Assembly (NCBI RefSeq): GCF_000218785.1
Contig: NZ_AFPO01000002.1
Coordinates: 1-64,000, forward strand
DNA length: 64,000 bases
Source: Idiomarina sp. A28L
GTDB lineage: Bacteria > Pseudomonadota > Gammaproteobacteria > Enterobacterales > Alteromonadaceae
Reading direction: 5' to 3'
The first letter of the stretch is position 1; each line of letters starts with the position of its first letter. The notes beneath the pieces are model-generated. The model worked only from the letters and a program-made list of their open reading frames with translations, was not told where the DNA came from and searched no databases. Shown one piece after another: positions 45,389 to 58,872 of the stretch. Made by a program: the position numbers and the translations under genes.

Positions 45389-46894
45389 ATGGAATTTAGC
45401 GTAAAAAGCGGTAGCCCAGAAAAGCAACGTTCAGCATGTATTGTAGTGGGTGTTTTTGAACCTCGCCGTTTATCTCCGGCGGCTGAGCAGATTGATAAAA
45501 TAAGCGATGGGTACTTAAGCAATATTCTACGCCGTGGCGATATCGAAGGAAAGCCAGGGCAAGTGCTGCTCCTCCACAATGTTCCAAATCTTCTGAGTGA
45601 ACGAATTTTGTTAGTTGGGTGTGGTAAAGAGCGTGAACTGGATGAACGCCAATATCGCCAGATTATCAGCAAAACCATTGCTACCCTAAATGATACTGGC
45701 GCCATGGAAGCCGTTTGCTTCTTAAGCGAGCTGCATGTGAAAGGCCGAGATACCTATTGGAAAGTGCGCCACGCAATTGAAGCGGCACAAGGTAGCCTTT
45801 ATGTATTCGATCAACTTAAAACCCATCGTGAAGAACCCCGCCGGCCGTTGCGGAAGCTTATTTTTAACGTGCCTTCTCGGCGTGAGTTACCTGTAGGTGA
45901 GCGAGCGGTAAGCCACGGTTTAGCAGTAGCTAAAGGCGTAAAGCTGTGCCGCGATGCAGCAAACATGCCGCCAAATATCTGCACCCCAATCTGGCTCGCA
46001 GAACAAGCGGAAGCACTAGCCGAGAATTATAGTAATTTAACCGTAGAGCGGGTAACTGAAACCGATATGGCTGAGCTTGGTATGAATGCATATCTTGCAG
46101 TGAGCCGTGGTTCAGATAACCCTGCGGTAATGACACTCATGCACTACCAAGGCGTGGATGATAATCGGGCACCTATCGTTTTAGTGGGCAAAGGCTTAAC
46201 CTTTGATTCCGGCGGTATTTCGATTAAACCATCAGAAGCGATGGATGAAATGAAATACGATATGGGGGGTGCTGCAGGTGTTCTCGGAACCATGCAGGCA
46301 CTAGCGGAATTGAAACTGCCCATCAACGTAATTGGCATTTTAGCTGGCTGTGAAAATATGCCAGATGGCCGTGCCTATCGCCCTGGTGATGTGATTAAAA
46401 CGATGTCGGGGCAAACCGTAGAAGTACTCAACACAGATGCCGAAGGCCGTTTAGTATTATGCGATACCCTCACCTATGTTGAGCGTTTTAACCCTGAAAC
46501 GGTTGTGGATATTGCTACCTTAACTGGCGCATGTGTTATTGCCTTGGGCGCGCATGCAACCGGCATGATGAGCAACCATAATCCATTGGCGCATGAGCTG
46601 CTTGGCGTTTCTAAACAAAGTGGTGATCGTGCTTGGCAACTGCCGTTATGGGATGAATACCAAGATATGCTGGATAGCCCATTTGCAGATATGACCAACC
46701 TTGGTGGTCGTCCTGCAGGTACTATTACAGCCGCTTGCTTCTTATCGCGCTTCACCAAAAAATATCATTGGGCACATTTAGATATTGCCGGTACCGCTTG
46801 GAAAGGTGGCAAAGATAAAGGCGCTACTGGTCGGCCTGTGCCTATGCTCACACAATTCCTCTTAGCGCGCTCAGGCGCTGCACAGAGCGAATAG
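45389..46894 (+). CDS. pepA: Leucyl aminopeptidase PepA
   Basis: 501 aa from the ATG at 45389, five bases after GGGAG; a start four codons upstream is unlikely because [20 protein letters not shown] equals the E. coli N-terminus. It is a hexameric M17 dizinc aminopeptidase. Active-site blocks [20 protein letters not shown] and [19 protein letters not shown] carry the metal ligands and catalytic Lys. In E. coli PepA is also a DNA-binding factor for carAB control and Xer recombination; that second role is only inferred here. Confidence 0.97.
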   Translation: MEFSVKSGSPEKQRSACIVVGVFEPRRLSPAAEQIDKISDGYLSNILRRGDIEGKPGQVLLLHNVPNLLSERILLVGCGKERELDERQYRQIISKTIATLNDTGAMEAVCFLSELHVKGRDTYWKVRHAIEAAQGSLYVFDQLKTHREEPRRPLRKLIFNVPSRRELPVGERAVSHGLAVAKGVKLCRDAANMPPNICTPIWLAEQAEALAENYSNLTVERVTETDMAELGMNAYLAVSRGSDNPAVMTLMHYQGVDDNRAPIVLVGKGLTFDSGGISIKPSEAMDEMKYDMGGAAGVLGTMQALAELKLPINVIGILAGCENMPDGRAYRPGDVIKTMSGQTVEVLNTDAEGRLVLCDTLTYVERFNPETVVDIATLTGACVIALGAHATGMMSNHNPLAHELLGVSKQSGDRAWQLPLWDEYQDMLDSPFADMTNLGGRPAGTITAACFLSRFTKKYHWAHLDIAGTAWKGGKDKGATGRPVPMLTQFLLARSGAAQSE

Positions 46895-46897
46895 GCT

Positions 46898-47338
46898 GTG
46901 GCTAGAGTAACTTTTTATGTTGTGAATAATGCGGCTCCGGCCGCATTGCTTAATGCTGTTTGTAAATTAATTGCACAGCAGTTTAATCAGCGCCGCCGTA
47001 TTGTTATTTTCGGCCAAGATCAGGCACAAGCGGAAGCGGTTGATGAGCTACTCTGGCAAATTCCAGCTGAACGCTTTATTCCCCACAATTTAGTGGGAGA
47101 AGGCCCAATTGCTGGAACACCAGTATTAATTGGCTGGGATCAACCAGCAGGTGAATTAAGCAAACAACGAAATGTAGTATTTAATTTGCGCCACGAAGTG
47201 CCCGAATTAACTCGCCACATTCAAGAAATTATTGATTTCGTTCCTGCCGATGAAGCAGGCAAGGAACTTGCGCGTGAGCGCTATCGTCATTATCGGCAGC
47301 TGGGTATGCAAATGGCTACCCTACCTGCTCCGGAATAA
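46898..47338 (+). CDS. holC: DNA polymerase III chi subunit HolC
   Basis: 146 aa from a GTG start, three bases after the pepA stop. It begins MARVTFYVVNNAAPAALLNA and contains WQIPAERFIPHNLVGEGP and the later RERYRHYRQLG, typical of chi. Chi links the clamp loader to single-strand binding protein. pepA-holC-valS is the conserved gammaproteobacterial order. Confidence 0.92.
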   Translation: MARVTFYVVNNAAPAALLNAVCKLIAQQFNQRRRIVIFGQDQAQAEAVDELLWQIPAERFIPHNLVGEGPIAGTPVLIGWDQPAGELSKQRNVVFNLRHEVPELTRHIQEIIDFVPADEAGKELARERYRHYRQLGMQMATLPAPE

Positions 47339-47350
47339 TTGAAGGACACC

Positions 47351-50191
47351 ATGGATAAAACCTACTCCCCACAAAATATTGAGCAACGCCTTTACGAGAA
47401 CTGGGAACAGGCGGGTTATTTCCGTCCATCTGGGCAAGGCGAATCTTATTGTATTATGATTCCGCCACCGAACGTGACCGGCAGTTTGCATATGGGCCAC
47501 GCTTTTCAACACACACTTATGGATACTCTCACTCGTTATAAACGAATGGATGGGTATAACACGCTTTGGCAAGTGGGTTCTGATCACGCAGGTATTGCCA
47601 CGCAAATGGTGGTAGAACGCAAATTAGCAGCCGAAAACTTAGATCGCCATAGCCTAGGCCGTGAAGCCTTTATTGATAAAGTTTGGGATTGGAAAGCTGA
47701 ATCTGGCGGCACCATTACCCGACAAATGCGCCGCTTAGGTGATTCAGTAGATTGGGAACGTGAACGTTTCACTATGGATGAAGGCTTATCGAAAGCGGTG
47801 CAAGAAGTATTTGTGCGCTTGCATGAAGATAACCTTATTTACCGTGGTAAGCGCTTAGTAAACTGGGATCCGAAACTAAAAACAGCTATTTCTGATTTAG
47901 AAGTTGAGAACAAAGATACCAAAGGCAAAATTTGGCATTTGCGTTACCCCCTTGCCGATGGCGCTACAACTGCTGATGGTAAAGATTATGTGATTGTAGC
48001 CACTACTCGGCCAGAAACTATGCTTGGCGATTCTTGTGTTGCAGTGCACCCAGAAGATGAGCGCTACCAAACGCTACAAGGTAAATTCATTGAATTGCCA
48101 CTTACCGGCCGCAAGATCCCGATTATTGCTGATGATTATGTAGATCAAGAATTCGGCTCTGGCTGTGTAAAAATAACGCCGGCACACGATTTTAATGATT
48201 ACGAAATTGGTAAACGCCACAATCTGCCATTAATTAATATTCTGAGCGATTCTGCGCACGTTCTTGCCGAAGCTGAAGTGTTCGATATCAAAGGCCTTCC
48301 GCGCACCGACGTTGATACTAGTTTACCCGCTGAGTTTGCAAGCCTTGAGCGCTTTGCTGCGCGTAAAGCCGTTGTTGCTGCTATGGAAGCCCTAGGCTTG
48401 TTAGAAAAAGTTGCTGAGCACGATAACAAGGTGCCGTATGGCGATCGCTCTGGTGTAGTTATAGAACCGTTCTTAACTGATCAGTGGTATGTACGTGTAG
48501 CACCATTGGCCGAAACGGCAACGAAAGCTGTGGAAGATGGCGAAATCGAATTTGTGCCGAAGCAATACGAGAATATGTATTTCAGTTGGATGCGCGATAT
48601 TCAAGATTGGTGTATTTCCCGCCAACTTTGGTGGGGCCACCGAATTCCCGCTTGGTACGATGATGAAGGCAATGTTTATGTTGGCCGCAGTGAAGCCGAA
48701 GTTCGTGAAAAGCATGGGCTCGGCGAACGCGCTTTACAGCAAGATAACGATGTATTGGATACTTGGTTTTCTTCAGCGTTATGGACATTCTCAACCTTGG
48801 GTTGGCCAGAGAATACCGAAGCCTTAAAAACCTTCCACCCAACCAATGTTTTGGTTACTGGCTTTGATATTATTTTCTTCTGGGTAGCACGCATGATCAT
48901 GATGACCATGCACTTCCTGAAAGATGAAGATGGTAAACCTCAGGTGCCATTTAAAACAGTATATGTAACCGGCTTAATTCGGGATGAGCAAGGCGATAAG
49001 ATGTCGAAATCGAAGGGGAATGTTATTGATCCTCTGGATATGATCGATGGTATCGGCCTCGAAGAGCTACTCGAAAAACGCACCAGCAATTTGATGCAAG
49101 AAAAACTCGCAACACAAATTGCCAAACGCACGAAAAAAGAGTTCCCTGAAGGTATTACCGCCCACGGCACCGATGCGTTGCGTTTTACCCTTGCGGCGCT
49201 CGCCTCAACCGGGCGCGATATCAACTGGGATATGAAACGCCTTGAAGGTTATCGTAACTTCTGCAATAAACTTTGGAACGCCAGCCGCTATGTGCTGATG
49301 AACACCGAAGAAAAAGATTGCGGATTGAACGGCGGCGAAATGCAGCTTTCATTGGCTGATCAATGGATTATTGAACGCTTTAACGATACCACCAAGCAGT
49401 TTCGCCATGCACTCGATACCTACCGTTTCGATCAGGCTGCGGCAATTGCCTATGAGTTTACCTGGAACCAATTCTGCGATTGGTATTTAGAGCTTACCAA
49501 ACCAGTATTGTTTAGTGGCAGCGAAGCCCAGCAACGTGCCACACGCCATACCTTGGTAACGGTTCTCGAACAACTTCTGCGCCTATTGCACCCGTTGCTG
49601 CCGTTCATAACCGAAGAGATCTGGCAGCGCGTAGCACCGTTAGCAGGAGCCCAAGGCGATACCATTATGCTACAAGCGTATCCACAAGTTCAGCCGGTAA
49701 AGTTTGCTGAAGCGCAAGCGGATATGGAATGGCTGAAGCAAGTTATTGTTGCAGTGCGTAATATCCGCGGTGAAATGGATTTATCGCCAAGCAAAGCATT
49801 GCCGGTATTGATTGTTAATGCCGATACAACTGCTACACGCCGTTTAAATGAGAACGCAAGCTTCCTAAGCGCGCTTGCTAAGCTTGAATCCCTTACCTTT
49901 ATAGCAACGGATGAAGAAGCACCTGCAAGTGCTACAGCGCTTGTTGGCCGCATGGAAATTCATATTCCTATGGCAGGCTTAATCGATAAAGAAGCAGAAC
50001 TTGCTCGTTTAGATAAAGCGATTGATAAAGCCCAAAAAGAGTTACAGCGGGTTTCTGGAAAGTTATCGAATGAGAAGTTTGTGAGTAACGCACCGGCCGA
50101 TGTCATTGCCAAAGAGCGTGAAAAACAAGCTGAAGCCGAAGAGCTAGTAAAGCAGCTCGAGCAACAGCGCCAGCGTATCGCAACGCTGTAG
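47351..50191 (+). CDS. valS: Valyl-tRNA synthetase
   Basis: 946 aa from the ATG at 47351, after AAGGA; the frame opens four codons earlier at a TTG that overlaps the holC end. Class I signatures are [15 protein letters not shown] (HIGH-type) and [12 protein letters not shown] (KMSKS). The editing domain lies around [22 protein letters not shown]-terminal coiled coil (about 880-946, [20 protein letters not shown]) contacts tRNA. Confidence 0.98.
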   Translation: MDKTYSPQNIEQRLYENWEQAGYFRPSGQGESYCIMIPPPNVTGSLHMGHAFQHTLMDTLTRYKRMDGYNTLWQVGSDHAGIATQMVVERKLAAENLDRHSLGREAFIDKVWDWKAESGGTITRQMRRLGDSVDWERERFTMDEGLSKAVQEVFVRLHEDNLIYRGKRLVNWDPKLKTAISDLEVENKDTKGKIWHLRYPLADGATTADGKDYVIVATTRPETMLGDSCVAVHPEDERYQTLQGKFIELPLTGRKIPIIADDYVDQEFGSGCVKITPAHDFNDYEIGKRHNLPLINILSDSAHVLAEAEVFDIKGLPRTDVDTSLPAEFASLERFAARKAVVAAMEALGLLEKVAEHDNKVPYGDRSGVVIEPFLTDQWYVRVAPLAETATKAVEDGEIEFVPKQYENMYFSWMRDIQDWCISRQLWWGHRIPAWYDDEGNVYVGRSEAEVREKHGLGERALQQDNDVLDTWFSSALWTFSTLGWPENTEALKTFHPTNVLVTGFDIIFFWVARMIMMTMHFLKDEDGKPQVPFKTVYVTGLIRDEQGDKMSKSKGNVIDPLDMIDGIGLEELLEKRTSNLMQEKLATQIAKRTKKEFPEGITAHGTDALRFTLAALASTGRDINWDMKRLEGYRNFCNKLWNASRYVLMNTEEKDCGLNGGEMQLSLADQWIIERFNDTTKQFRHALDTYRFDQAAAIAYEFTWNQFCDWYLELTKPVLFSGSEAQQRATRHTLVTVLEQLLRLLHPLLPFITEEIWQRVAPLAGAQGDTIMLQAYPQVQPVKFAEAQADMEWLKQVIVAVRNIRGEMDLSPSKALPVLIVNADTTATRRLNENASFLSALAKLESLTFIATDEEAPASATALVGRMEIHIPMAGLIDKEAELARLDKAIDKAQKELQRVSGKLSNEKFVSNAPADVIAKEREKQAEAEELVKQLEQQRQRIATL

Positions 50192-50211
50192 TTGTTCTGA
50201 AAGCTAATATT

Positions 50212-50243
50212 AAAAAACCCGATTCCTGTGAATCGGGTTTTTT
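50212..50243. terminator. Bidirectional terminator between valS and rraB
   Basis: Stem AAAAAACCCGATTC / GAATCGGGTTTTTT, 14 bp with a four-base loop, 21 bases after the valS stop. The two genes converge. The following 94 bases to rraB hold nothing I recognise. Confidence 0.92.
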
Positions 50244-50337
50244 CTTAGCTTTTATTAAAGCTACATTCCTTTTCCGCTAACGAGGCTGTTGCAGCGAAAA
50301 AATCCCACTAATGCGCTGGTAAACGCTGTGGTGGCTT

Positions 50338-50760
50338 TCAATCATCTAGATCGGAATCGTCGTAATCATCCCAATCTACTTCTTCAAGTTCGTCTTCATC
50401 GAGTTCACCTTCCTCGTCATCACCAAGGTAGGTACCCCAGCCATCGTATTCAACACCACAGGCATCCGCCACTTTAGTTATTTCTTTAGTTTGCGTAGCC
50501 AGCAATGCTTTATCGAGCGCACATTCAACAACGGCGGCAAAGTAAAAACATGGCTTACCATCATCAAGCTCAAACTCTTCAGCTTCATCAACGTGATAAC
50601 CTAGCTTAACAAGCTCTACGGCCGCTTTTTCCAAGCGGCTAAAATCACTACTCACCAAGTGATGTTCGATATCAATTTCATCTTCAGCGCTTAAACCAGC
50701 TTCAAGAATGGCATCAATCGTTTCATCGCTTTGCGCTAATAACGCTTCTAAATCGTTCAC
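50338..50760 (-). CDS. rraB: Ribonuclease E inhibitor RraB
   Basis: 140 aa from a GTG start with AGGAG ten bases upstream. It contains FELDDGKPCFYFAAVVECAL and VADACGVEYDGWGTYLG and ends in a strongly acidic tail (about 117-140, mostly Asp and Glu). RraB binds RNase E and changes its degradosome partners and activity. It lies 37 bases downstream of plsC on the same strand. Confidence 0.9.
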   Translation of the reverse strand: MNDLEALLAQSDETIDAILEAGLSAEDEIDIEHHLVSSDFSRLEKAAVELVKLGYHVDEAEEFELDDGKPCFYFAAVVECALDKALLATQTKEITKVADACGVEYDGWGTYLGDDEEGELDEDELEEVDWDDYDDSDLDD

Positions 50761-50797
50761 GAGAATAATTCTCCTTCGGCCTGCTTTAGGCTTAACT

Positions 50798-51538
50798 TTA
50801 GGCTAAATTTTGGGCGTGCGCATCGTTATTTACTTCCTCATCGATCGCCGCGATTTTCCCGAGCATTTGCCCGTAAACATCAGCAATCAATGGCCGAACA
50901 CTTTCACGGGTATAGGCATCAGTAGCAACCGGTGGCAGCATTTCAATAATAATTTTACCATTATTCCAACGGTTCAGCTTAATCTTTTCGTGAGTGGTGC
51001 TCATACAAACTGGAACAATAGGCACTTTAGCTTGAATAGCCGTATGAAAAGCACCCGTTTTAAAAGGTAGTAAGCCACGGCCATAACTGCGCGTTCCTTC
51101 CGGAAACATCCAAATTGATAAAGAATCTTTTTTAATTGCTGATACCGCCGAACCAATAGTACCGTGTGCACGGGAGCTGTTTTTTCTATCAATCAAAATG
51201 TTTCCCGAAAGCCAATAAAGTTGGCCGAAAAATGGCACCCACTTCAAGCTTTTTTTACCGATTGTTACCGTACCTGGCAATAATGAACCACTCATGGTGA
51301 AAATATCCCAGCTATTTTGATGGTTCGCCACATACACAAATGGGCCTCCGGCTTTTACACTTTCCGGTACACGGATTTCTATACGCGTTCCTAAAATTCT
51401 GTGCATGCTACCAAATACATGGCCTGCAAGTGCCGTATTATTGCGGTGAAATGGGCGTAACAAACAAAATAACGAGCCAAAAAAACCGGCTATGATTACA
51501 AATACACCTAGAATGAAAATACGAATTACAGCTAACAT
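50798..51538 (-). CDS. plsC: 1-acyl-sn-glycerol-3-phosphate acyltransferase
   Basis: 246 aa from the ATG at 51536-51538; the frame is open to a TTG four codons upstream, but MLAVIRIFILGVFVIIAGFF aligns with the E. coli start. It acylates lysophosphatidate to phosphatidate. The HX4D motif is NHQNSWD and the substrate motif is FPEGTRS; one N-terminal membrane segment is present. It lies 123 bases after parC, beyond a terminator, the same neighbour as in E. coli. Confidence 0.94.
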   Translation of the reverse strand: MLAVIRIFILGVFVIIAGFFGSLFCLLRPFHRNNTALAGHVFGSMHRILGTRIEIRVPESVKAGGPFVYVANHQNSWDIFTMSGSLLPGTVTIGKKSLKWVPFFGQLYWLSGNILIDRKNSSRAHGTIGSAVSAIKKDSLSIWMFPEGTRSYGRGLLPFKTGAFHTAIQAKVPIVPVCMSTTHEKIKLNRWNNGKIIIEMLPPVATDAYTRESVRPLIADVYGQMLGKIAAIDEEVNNDAHAQNLA

Positions 51539-51606
51539 GTGTTCACTCAAAATTAAAAAATGAGCGCATAGTATAACCCGCTAGCGGCCTAATTTTCCAA
51601 AAAAAT

Positions 51607-51638
51607 AAGGCCTCGCTGGTATAACCAGCAAGGCCTTT
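51607..51638 (-). terminator. Terminator of parC
   Basis: A 14-bp stem with one mismatch (AAAGGCCTTGCTGG / CCAGCGAGGCCTT on the minus strand) and a short loop is followed by TTATTTTTTTGG. It lies between the parC stop (51662) and plsC. Confidence 0.85.
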
Positions 51639-51661
51639 GAGCGTACAGTTGTTTTTAAAGC

Positions 51662-53959
51662 TTATTCAGCGCTATCGTCGGCAACGCTACCTTGATGATT
51701 CTCTTGCGCTTCTGCTGAATTTTGCTCCACTAGAAGCGCATCAACACGCTGTAAACCTCGCGGTAATTTATTACCTCGCCGCCCACGCTCACCCCGATAA
51801 TGCTCTAAATCAGAGGCCTTTAATTGCAATTTCCGTTTACCGGCAATTACCGTTAGCGCACTATTCGGAGGCATAACTGCCAACACTTGCACGTATTCTT
51901 CTCGAAGTTTTGCCCGGCTACCCGGAATACTTAAAATTTTATTCCCTTTGCCTTTGCCTAATTGCGGTAGATCTTTAACCGGGAATACTAACAAACGCCC
52001 CTCGTTAGATACGGCAACCAACAAATCTTCCTCCAAGTTAGTAATTCGCTGTGGTGGTAACACTTTCGCGGAACTAGGTAAGCTAATTAGCGCTTTACCG
52101 TTCTTAACCCGACTCTGCATTTCACTAAATTTAGTGATAAAGCCATAACCCGCATCCGAGGCCATTAACCACAGCTGTTCCTCTTTACTCATTAAAACTT
52201 GGCTAATACTTTCGCCAGCCACTAAGCTAAATCGGCCCGTTAATGGTTCGCCATGGGTTCGTGCTGAGGGTAGCGTGTGTGCTTCACAACTAAAGCTACG
52301 GCCCGAGCTATCAATAAATACTACGGGCTGATTGCTCCGCCCAGAAGCTTGCCCAAGGAACGCATCTCCAGCTTTATAACTTAAACTCGTGCCTTCCACA
52401 TCATGGCCTTTGGCACAACGCACCCAGCCTTTTTGCGAGAGCACAACCGTAACTGGTTCAGAAGGCGTTAAATCACGATCGGATAATGCCCGCGCTTCTT
52501 TCCGTTCAATCAATGGCGAACGGCGTGCATCACCATATTTTTCTGCATCGGCCATTAACTCTTTGCGCACCATAGTTTTTAATCGGCGCTCCGAATTCAA
52601 AACTAAGTTTAATGCATCACGTTCTTTAGCCAACTCATCTTGCTCACCGCGCAACTTCATTTCTTCAAGTTTCGCTAAATGGCGTAATTTCAAATCAAGA
52701 ATAGCTTCGGCTTGGATTTCCGATAAGTTGAAGCGCTTAATCAATTCAAGTTTTGGCTCATCTTCTTGGCGGATAATCTCGATTACTTCATCGAGATTTA
52801 AATACGCAATGAGCAAGCCATCAAGAATATGCAGGCGGCGTTCTACTTTATCTAAACGATACTGCAAACGACGCGTTACCGTTTGTAGGCGATATTGAAT
52901 CCACTCTTTTAAAATACTTAAAAGCGGTTTTACTTGCGGCCGGCCATCGAGCCCAAGCATATTCAAATTTACTCGGTAACTTTTTTCTAAATCGGTAGTG
53001 GCAAATAAATGTGCCATCAACTGCTCGGTATCTACTCGATTAGAACGCGGAACCACTACCAAACGCGTTGGATTTTCATGATCTGATTCATCGCGCAAAT
53101 CAGAAACCATTGGCAATTTCTTTGCCTGCATTTGCGCAGCGATTTGCTCCAGAATACGGTTACCTGATGCCTGATGAGGTAGCGCATCAATGATTATTTC
53201 ACCATCATCAAGAACATAACGGGCACGCATACGAATACTGCCACGCCCAGTTTCATAGATTTTTTCAATATCTTCTGCTGGGGTAATTATTTCAGCATCG
53301 GTTGGATAATCCGGGCCTTTCACGTGCTCCAACACATCACTGAGTGTTGAACTTGGGCTATCCAATAACATGGCGCAGGCATTGGTTATTTCCCGAACGT
53401 TATGCGGGGGAATATCGGTAGCCATACCTACGGCAATACCCGTAACCCCATTCAACAAAATGTGAGGCAAACGGGCTGGTAATATTTTCGGCTCTTCCAT
53501 GGTGCCATCAAAGTTTGGCACCCAATCCGAAGTGCCCTGCCCGAGCTCACTTAGCAGCACTTCACTAAAGCGCGATAACCTAGCCTCGGTGTAACGCATA
53601 GCAGCAAATGATTTCGGGTCGTCTGCCGAGCCCCAGTTTCCTTGGCCATCAACTAACGGATAGCGATAGGAGAACGGTTGCGCCATTAACACCATAGCTT
53701 CATAACAAGCAGAATCGCCGTGCGGATGGAATTTACCCAACACATCACCCACGGTACGAGCCGATTTTTTGTATTTTGCGAGTGCCGATAAGCCTAGCTC
53801 TGACATGGCGTAAATAATTCGCCGCTGTACAGGCTTTAAGCCATCACCAATATGCGGCAATGCACGATCCATGATCACGTACATTGAATAATTTAAATAC
53901 GCATCTTCGGTAAATTTATGCAGGGGCTGCTGCTCGATATTCTCGATAGGTACACTCAT
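51662..53959 (-). CDS. parC: DNA topoisomerase IV subunit A
   Basis: 765 aa. The breakage-reunion domain contains [20 protein letters not shown], the quinolone-resistance region [20 protein letters not shown] (no resistance substitution at the usual Ser; here the residue after GD is S) and the catalytic Tyr in [11 protein letters not shown]-terminal beta-pinwheel follows, with an acidic/Gln-rich end. It decatenates daughter chromosomes with ParE. It lies 49 bases after parE. Confidence 0.97.
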   Translation of the reverse strand: MSVPIENIEQQPLHKFTEDAYLNYSMYVIMDRALPHIGDGLKPVQRRIIYAMSELGLSALAKYKKSARTVGDVLGKFHPHGDSACYEAMVLMAQPFSYRYPLVDGQGNWGSADDPKSFAAMRYTEARLSRFSEVLLSELGQGTSDWVPNFDGTMEEPKILPARLPHILLNGVTGIAVGMATDIPPHNVREITNACAMLLDSPSSTLSDVLEHVKGPDYPTDAEIITPAEDIEKIYETGRGSIRMRARYVLDDGEIIIDALPHQASGNRILEQIAAQMQAKKLPMVSDLRDESDHENPTRLVVVPRSNRVDTEQLMAHLFATTDLEKSYRVNLNMLGLDGRPQVKPLLSILKEWIQYRLQTVTRRLQYRLDKVERRLHILDGLLIAYLNLDEVIEIIRQEDEPKLELIKRFNLSEIQAEAILDLKLRHLAKLEEMKLRGEQDELAKERDALNLVLNSERRLKTMVRKELMADAEKYGDARRSPLIERKEARALSDRDLTPSEPVTVVLSQKGWVRCAKGHDVEGTSLSYKAGDAFLGQASGRSNQPVVFIDSSGRSFSCEAHTLPSARTHGEPLTGRFSLVAGESISQVLMSKEEQLWLMASDAGYGFITKFSEMQSRVKNGKALISLPSSAKVLPPQRITNLEEDLLVAVSNEGRLLVFPVKDLPQLGKGKGNKILSIPGSRAKLREEYVQVLAVMPPNSALTVIAGKRKLQLKASDLEHYRGERGRRGNKLPRGLQRVDALLVEQNSAEAQENHQGSVADDSAE

Positions 53960-54008
53960 GAACTATCCCGTTCCTTTCTTCTTATTTATCGATTTGATCT
54001 GCTAGCAA

Positions 54009-55967
<1,959 letters not shown>

Positions 55968-56062
55968 TTATCCGATTATCCGGAATTTGCTGCATTTATC
56001 TTTAAGGAAAATCGAAACTAGTTGTGTGCGTATGTATTTAGTTGCGCCTGCAATCACCGGTG

Positions 56063-56518
56063 CTAATTCACGAACTGCAATTGCAAAGGAACTCGGCCTT
56101 GCCGAAAGCAGAGCCGCAACCACTCGGCCAAATGCCGGTTTAATTGAAATTTTTCATCTTTTTGATGGCGCGCTTGTTCAAGGTTTGCAGGATGCAACGC
56201 CGTTAATCGCTCTTGGCCCTGATAATCAATAATCTCAGCCATTTTCGCATCATGGTACAAACGCACTAGGAACCGCGCTTGTAAATAATCAGCTACGTCG
56301 GGTGCCACTTGGGTTATCACCAAATCGGTGGTGTAGCGTGCTTCCGCTTTTCTAACCACCGTAAACGCTAATTGCTCGCCAACATGAATATGCTTTGCTA
56401 GCTCGGGCTGCATGTTTTCAGCTGTTGAACGTTCACCCAAGAGCCGCGCAAACGCCGCATAATTGCGTTCAGCCAAGCTATGAATCTCTTGTAAATTTGG
56501 CACATAACGCTTCTTCAT
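56063..56518 (-). CDS. yqiB: DUF1249 family protein (YqiB)
   Basis: 151 aa. It matches E. coli YqiB in layout: YVPNLQEIHSLAERNYAAFA, FLVRLYHDAKMAEIIDYQGQ and KFQLNRHLAEWLRLCF. Function is unknown. Its ATG overlaps the nudF stop (ATGA), so the two are coupled. In E. coli cpdA and yqiA lie between yqiB and parE; here the next gene is parE after about 167 bases. Confidence 0.88.
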   Translation of the reverse strand: MKKRYVPNLQEIHSLAERNYAAFARLLGERSTAENMQPELAKHIHVGEQLAFTVVRKAEARYTTDLVITQVAPDVADYLQARFLVRLYHDAKMAEIIDYQGQERLTALHPANLEQARHQKDEKFQLNRHLAEWLRLCFRQGRVPLQLQFVN

Positions 56519-57210
56519 TTAATACCCTCAAAACCCCACTCTTGGCGGAATCGATTTAGGTGTAAACCCAACCATTGCAAACCAATTACTGTTGCTGCGT
56601 TATCTACCTTACCCTGTTCAAGCATTTCCATCACCTTCTTCCGAGGCAACGCTTCAACCTTTATATCTTCATTTTCGCTACTTAAGCCACCAAATTTACT
56701 TGCTTTGGTGCCATCAACTCGCGCTAGATAAATATAAATACGCTCGGTCATACCGCCGGGGCTGGATAAATAACTCAACGCATAATGCAAAGATTCAGCT
56801 TGAAGCCCTGATTCTTCTTCAAGTTCTCGGTGCGCCACGGTTTCAACCTCTTCACCGTTTTCAACCATGCCTGCCACTAGCTCGCGCAACCATGGCGTTT
56901 CACCAGTAGCCATAGCTCCCACTCGGAATTGCTCAAGCATTACAATCTTATCGGTGGCTGGATCGTAGGGTAACACAACTACTGCGTGCCCTCTGTCCAT
57001 GATCTCGCGCCGCAGGTTGGCACTCCAGCCACCCGCGAATAAACGATGCCGCAGATTAACTACCTCTACATGAAAAAAACCTTCGTAAACTCGTTCCGTA
57101 CTAAGGATTTCAACGTCTTTTTGGGTAAATTGTGACAAAATTTCTCCCTGTTTATGCTCTAAAACGGCAATGTGTGCGTAACCATCGGAGTTCATTGAAT
57201 ATACACGCAT
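56515..57210 (-). CDS. nudF: ADP-ribose pyrophosphatase (Nudix)
   Basis: 231 aa. The Nudix box fits GX5EX7REUXEEXGU: G in AGMVENGEEVETVAHRELEE, with the loop continuing to SGL. ADP-ribose diphosphatases of this type carry a Pro about 15 residues past the box, here in LSYLSSPGG. It hydrolyses ADP-ribose to AMP and ribose-5-phosphate. Which of two Met codons starts it (residue 1 or 6) is unclear, as neither has a strong ribosome-binding site. It is divergent from tolC, as in E. coli. Confidence 0.9.
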   Translation of the reverse strand: MRVYSMNSDGYAHIAVLEHKQGEILSQFTQKDVEILSTERVYEGFFHVEVVNLRHRLFAGGWSANLRREIMDRGHAVVVLPYDPATDKIVMLEQFRVGAMATGETPWLRELVAGMVENGEEVETVAHRELEEESGLQAESLHYALSYLSSPGGMTERIYIYLARVDGTKASKFGGLSSENEDIKVEALPRKKVMEMLEQGKVDNAATVIGLQWLGLHLNRFRQEWGFEGIK

Positions 57211-57297
57211 CGCAGGAATGCGGCATGTTAACGACTTCAGATAAACTCTGGCAAATATTCTGTTACACTTCGTATCAATACAAATGCAGCTGCGGGC

Positions 57298-57326
57298 TTA
57301 CTTATGCGCGTTTCTCAGGCTAGAAT
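57298..57326 (+). promoter_or_regulatory. Candidate tolC promoter
   Basis: TTACTT (57298-57303) and TAGAAT (57321-57326) are separated by 17 bases. The start of transcription would fall about 50 bases before the tolC ATG, which has AAAGGA upstream. Confidence 0.55.
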
Positions 57327-57384
57327 AGCAGCAGTTTAATATCGAAGTTAGCTGTACCTTTTACAATAAAGGAAAAAGATACTC

Positions 57385-58740
57385 ATGAAGATTAAATTTT
57401 TGGCCGTTGCGCTCTCTATGGGGCTAGGCTTAAGTGCCCTTCCAGCTCAGGCAACCGACCTTACCGATATCTACCGCCTAGCGCTGGAGAACGATCCACG
57501 CTTGTTGCGTGCTGCAGCAGAACGTGATTCAGCTAAATCTGGCGTTGATATTTCGCGTGCTGATTGGTTCCCACAAATCAATTTTGGCATGAGCTACAGT
57601 GACAGCCGTTCTGATAACGTAACAACTACCGAATCTGGATTTATAACCGGCACAACAAATTCTTCTTCTTTCAGCCAAGAAGTATCCTTGTCGCAAACGG
57701 TATTTAATCTCGGCACATGGAAAGCAACTGCAATCACTGAAAAACAAGCTTATCAAGCCGAAGTAAATTATCTACTGGCGCGCCAACAATTGATGCTCCG
57801 AGTAACCGATGCTTATTTTGCGGTTTTACAAGCACAAGATAGCCTAGAATTTGTGCAAGCAGAAAAACGTGCTATCGAGCGTCAATTAGAGCAAACCAAA
57901 CATCGCTTTTCGGTTGGCTTAACGGCCATTACAGATGTACACGAAGCGCAAGCGCAATTCGATAATGCCGTTGCTCGAGAAATTCAAGCCGAAAACGCTG
58001 TAGAAATTGCCCTAGAAGGGTTACGCGAAATTACTGGCCGCCAGCATGCAGGTATAGCTCGCTTAAACACTAATCGTTTCGATCCAGTTCGGCCTAATCC
58101 GCGTGGCGTTGAGCAATGGATTCAGTTAGCTCACGATCGCAACTTACAACTGTTGATTAGCCGCAGCGGCTTAGAAATCGCAGATCAACGCATTGAATTA
58201 GCACGCACCGGCCATTACCCGCGAGTTAGCTTAAGTGCAAGTTATTCAAATCGTGATCAAGATACCAGCCGTGGCAGCACATCAACGAACCTTAATGGCT
58301 TAAACAGCCGCAGCGTTGGTTTACAGCTTACTCTTCCTTTGTATTCCGGTGGCCGTACTATTGCTAGCACGGAACAGGCACGCAACGATTATATTGCCGT
58401 AAGCCAAACTCTTGAAGAGAACCGCCGCTTAGTTGAACGCACTGTACGTAGTTCGTATTTCGATGTGGTAGCGAGTATTTCAAGTATTCGCGCTTTTGAA
58501 CAAGCCGTAGTTTCAGCAGAAAGTGCATTGAATGCTACCCAAGTAGGTTTAGAGGTAGGTACACGTACTATCGTAGATGTGCTTGATAGTACACGTAACC
58601 TTTTCAACGCCCGCCGTAACCTATCGGAAGCACGCTACACGTACGTAAACCGTATCCTAGCGCTTTATCAGGCTTCGGGTATTATCTCTGAAAGCGATTT
58701 GATCACCATCAACGATGGTTTATCACTGGAAACAGAATAA
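57385..58740 (+). CDS. tolC: Outer-membrane channel TolC
   Basis: 451 aa. The signal peptide MKIKFLAVALSMGLGLSALP is cut near QA/T. Two repeats of the OEP fold follow, with long helices (IYRLALENDPRLLRAAAERD, LELAFIS-like segments) and beta strands such as VSLSASYSN and LQLTLPLYSGGRTIAST. The trimer forms the exit duct for type I secretion and multidrug efflux pumps. Upstream lies nudF, divergent; downstream are two hairpins. Confidence 0.95.
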   Translation: MKIKFLAVALSMGLGLSALPAQATDLTDIYRLALENDPRLLRAAAERDSAKSGVDISRADWFPQINFGMSYSDSRSDNVTTTESGFITGTTNSSSFSQEVSLSQTVFNLGTWKATAITEKQAYQAEVNYLLARQQLMLRVTDAYFAVLQAQDSLEFVQAEKRAIERQLEQTKHRFSVGLTAITDVHEAQAQFDNAVAREIQAENAVEIALEGLREITGRQHAGIARLNTNRFDPVRPNPRGVEQWIQLAHDRNLQLLISRSGLEIADQRIELARTGHYPRVSLSASYSNRDQDTSRGSTSTNLNGLNSRSVGLQLTLPLYSGGRTIASTEQARNDYIAVSQTLEENRRLVERTVRSSYFDVVASISSIRAFEQAVVSAESALNATQVGLEVGTRTIVDVLDSTRNLFNARRNLSEARYTYVNRILALYQASGIISESDLITINDGLSLETE

Positions 58741-58760
58741 GTTTTAATAGCCCGACACCA

Positions 58761-58785
58761 CGGCTTGCTACCTACTAGCAAGCCG
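58761..58785 (+). terminator. First hairpin after tolC
   Basis: CGGCTTGCTA / TAGCAAGCCG, a 10-bp perfect stem with a five-base loop, 20 bases past the tolC stop. It has no U tract of its own and may be a 3'-end stabiliser before the real terminator. Confidence 0.5.
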
Positions 58786-58793
58786 TTACCGTA

Positions 58794-58817
58794 AAAGCCG
58801 ACCCTGTGGTCGGCTTT
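58794..58817 (+). terminator. Terminator of tolC
   Basis: AAAGCCGACC / GGTCGGCTTT, a perfect 10-bp stem with loop CTGT, followed by TTTGCTTTTT. The upstream-open frame of the next gene begins inside this structure, which supports the later GTG start there. Confidence 0.88.
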
Positions 58818-58872
58818 GCTTTTTCTAGCGCCTCTCAGTTACAATCAAGCCAAATTCAAAAAGGTAATTTCA

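Noticed and set aside
55987-56232. Plus-strand frame before yqiB
   Set aside because: It lies antisense over the end of yqiB and the parE upstream region and has no ribosome-binding site or family match; the minus-strand genes explain the sequence.
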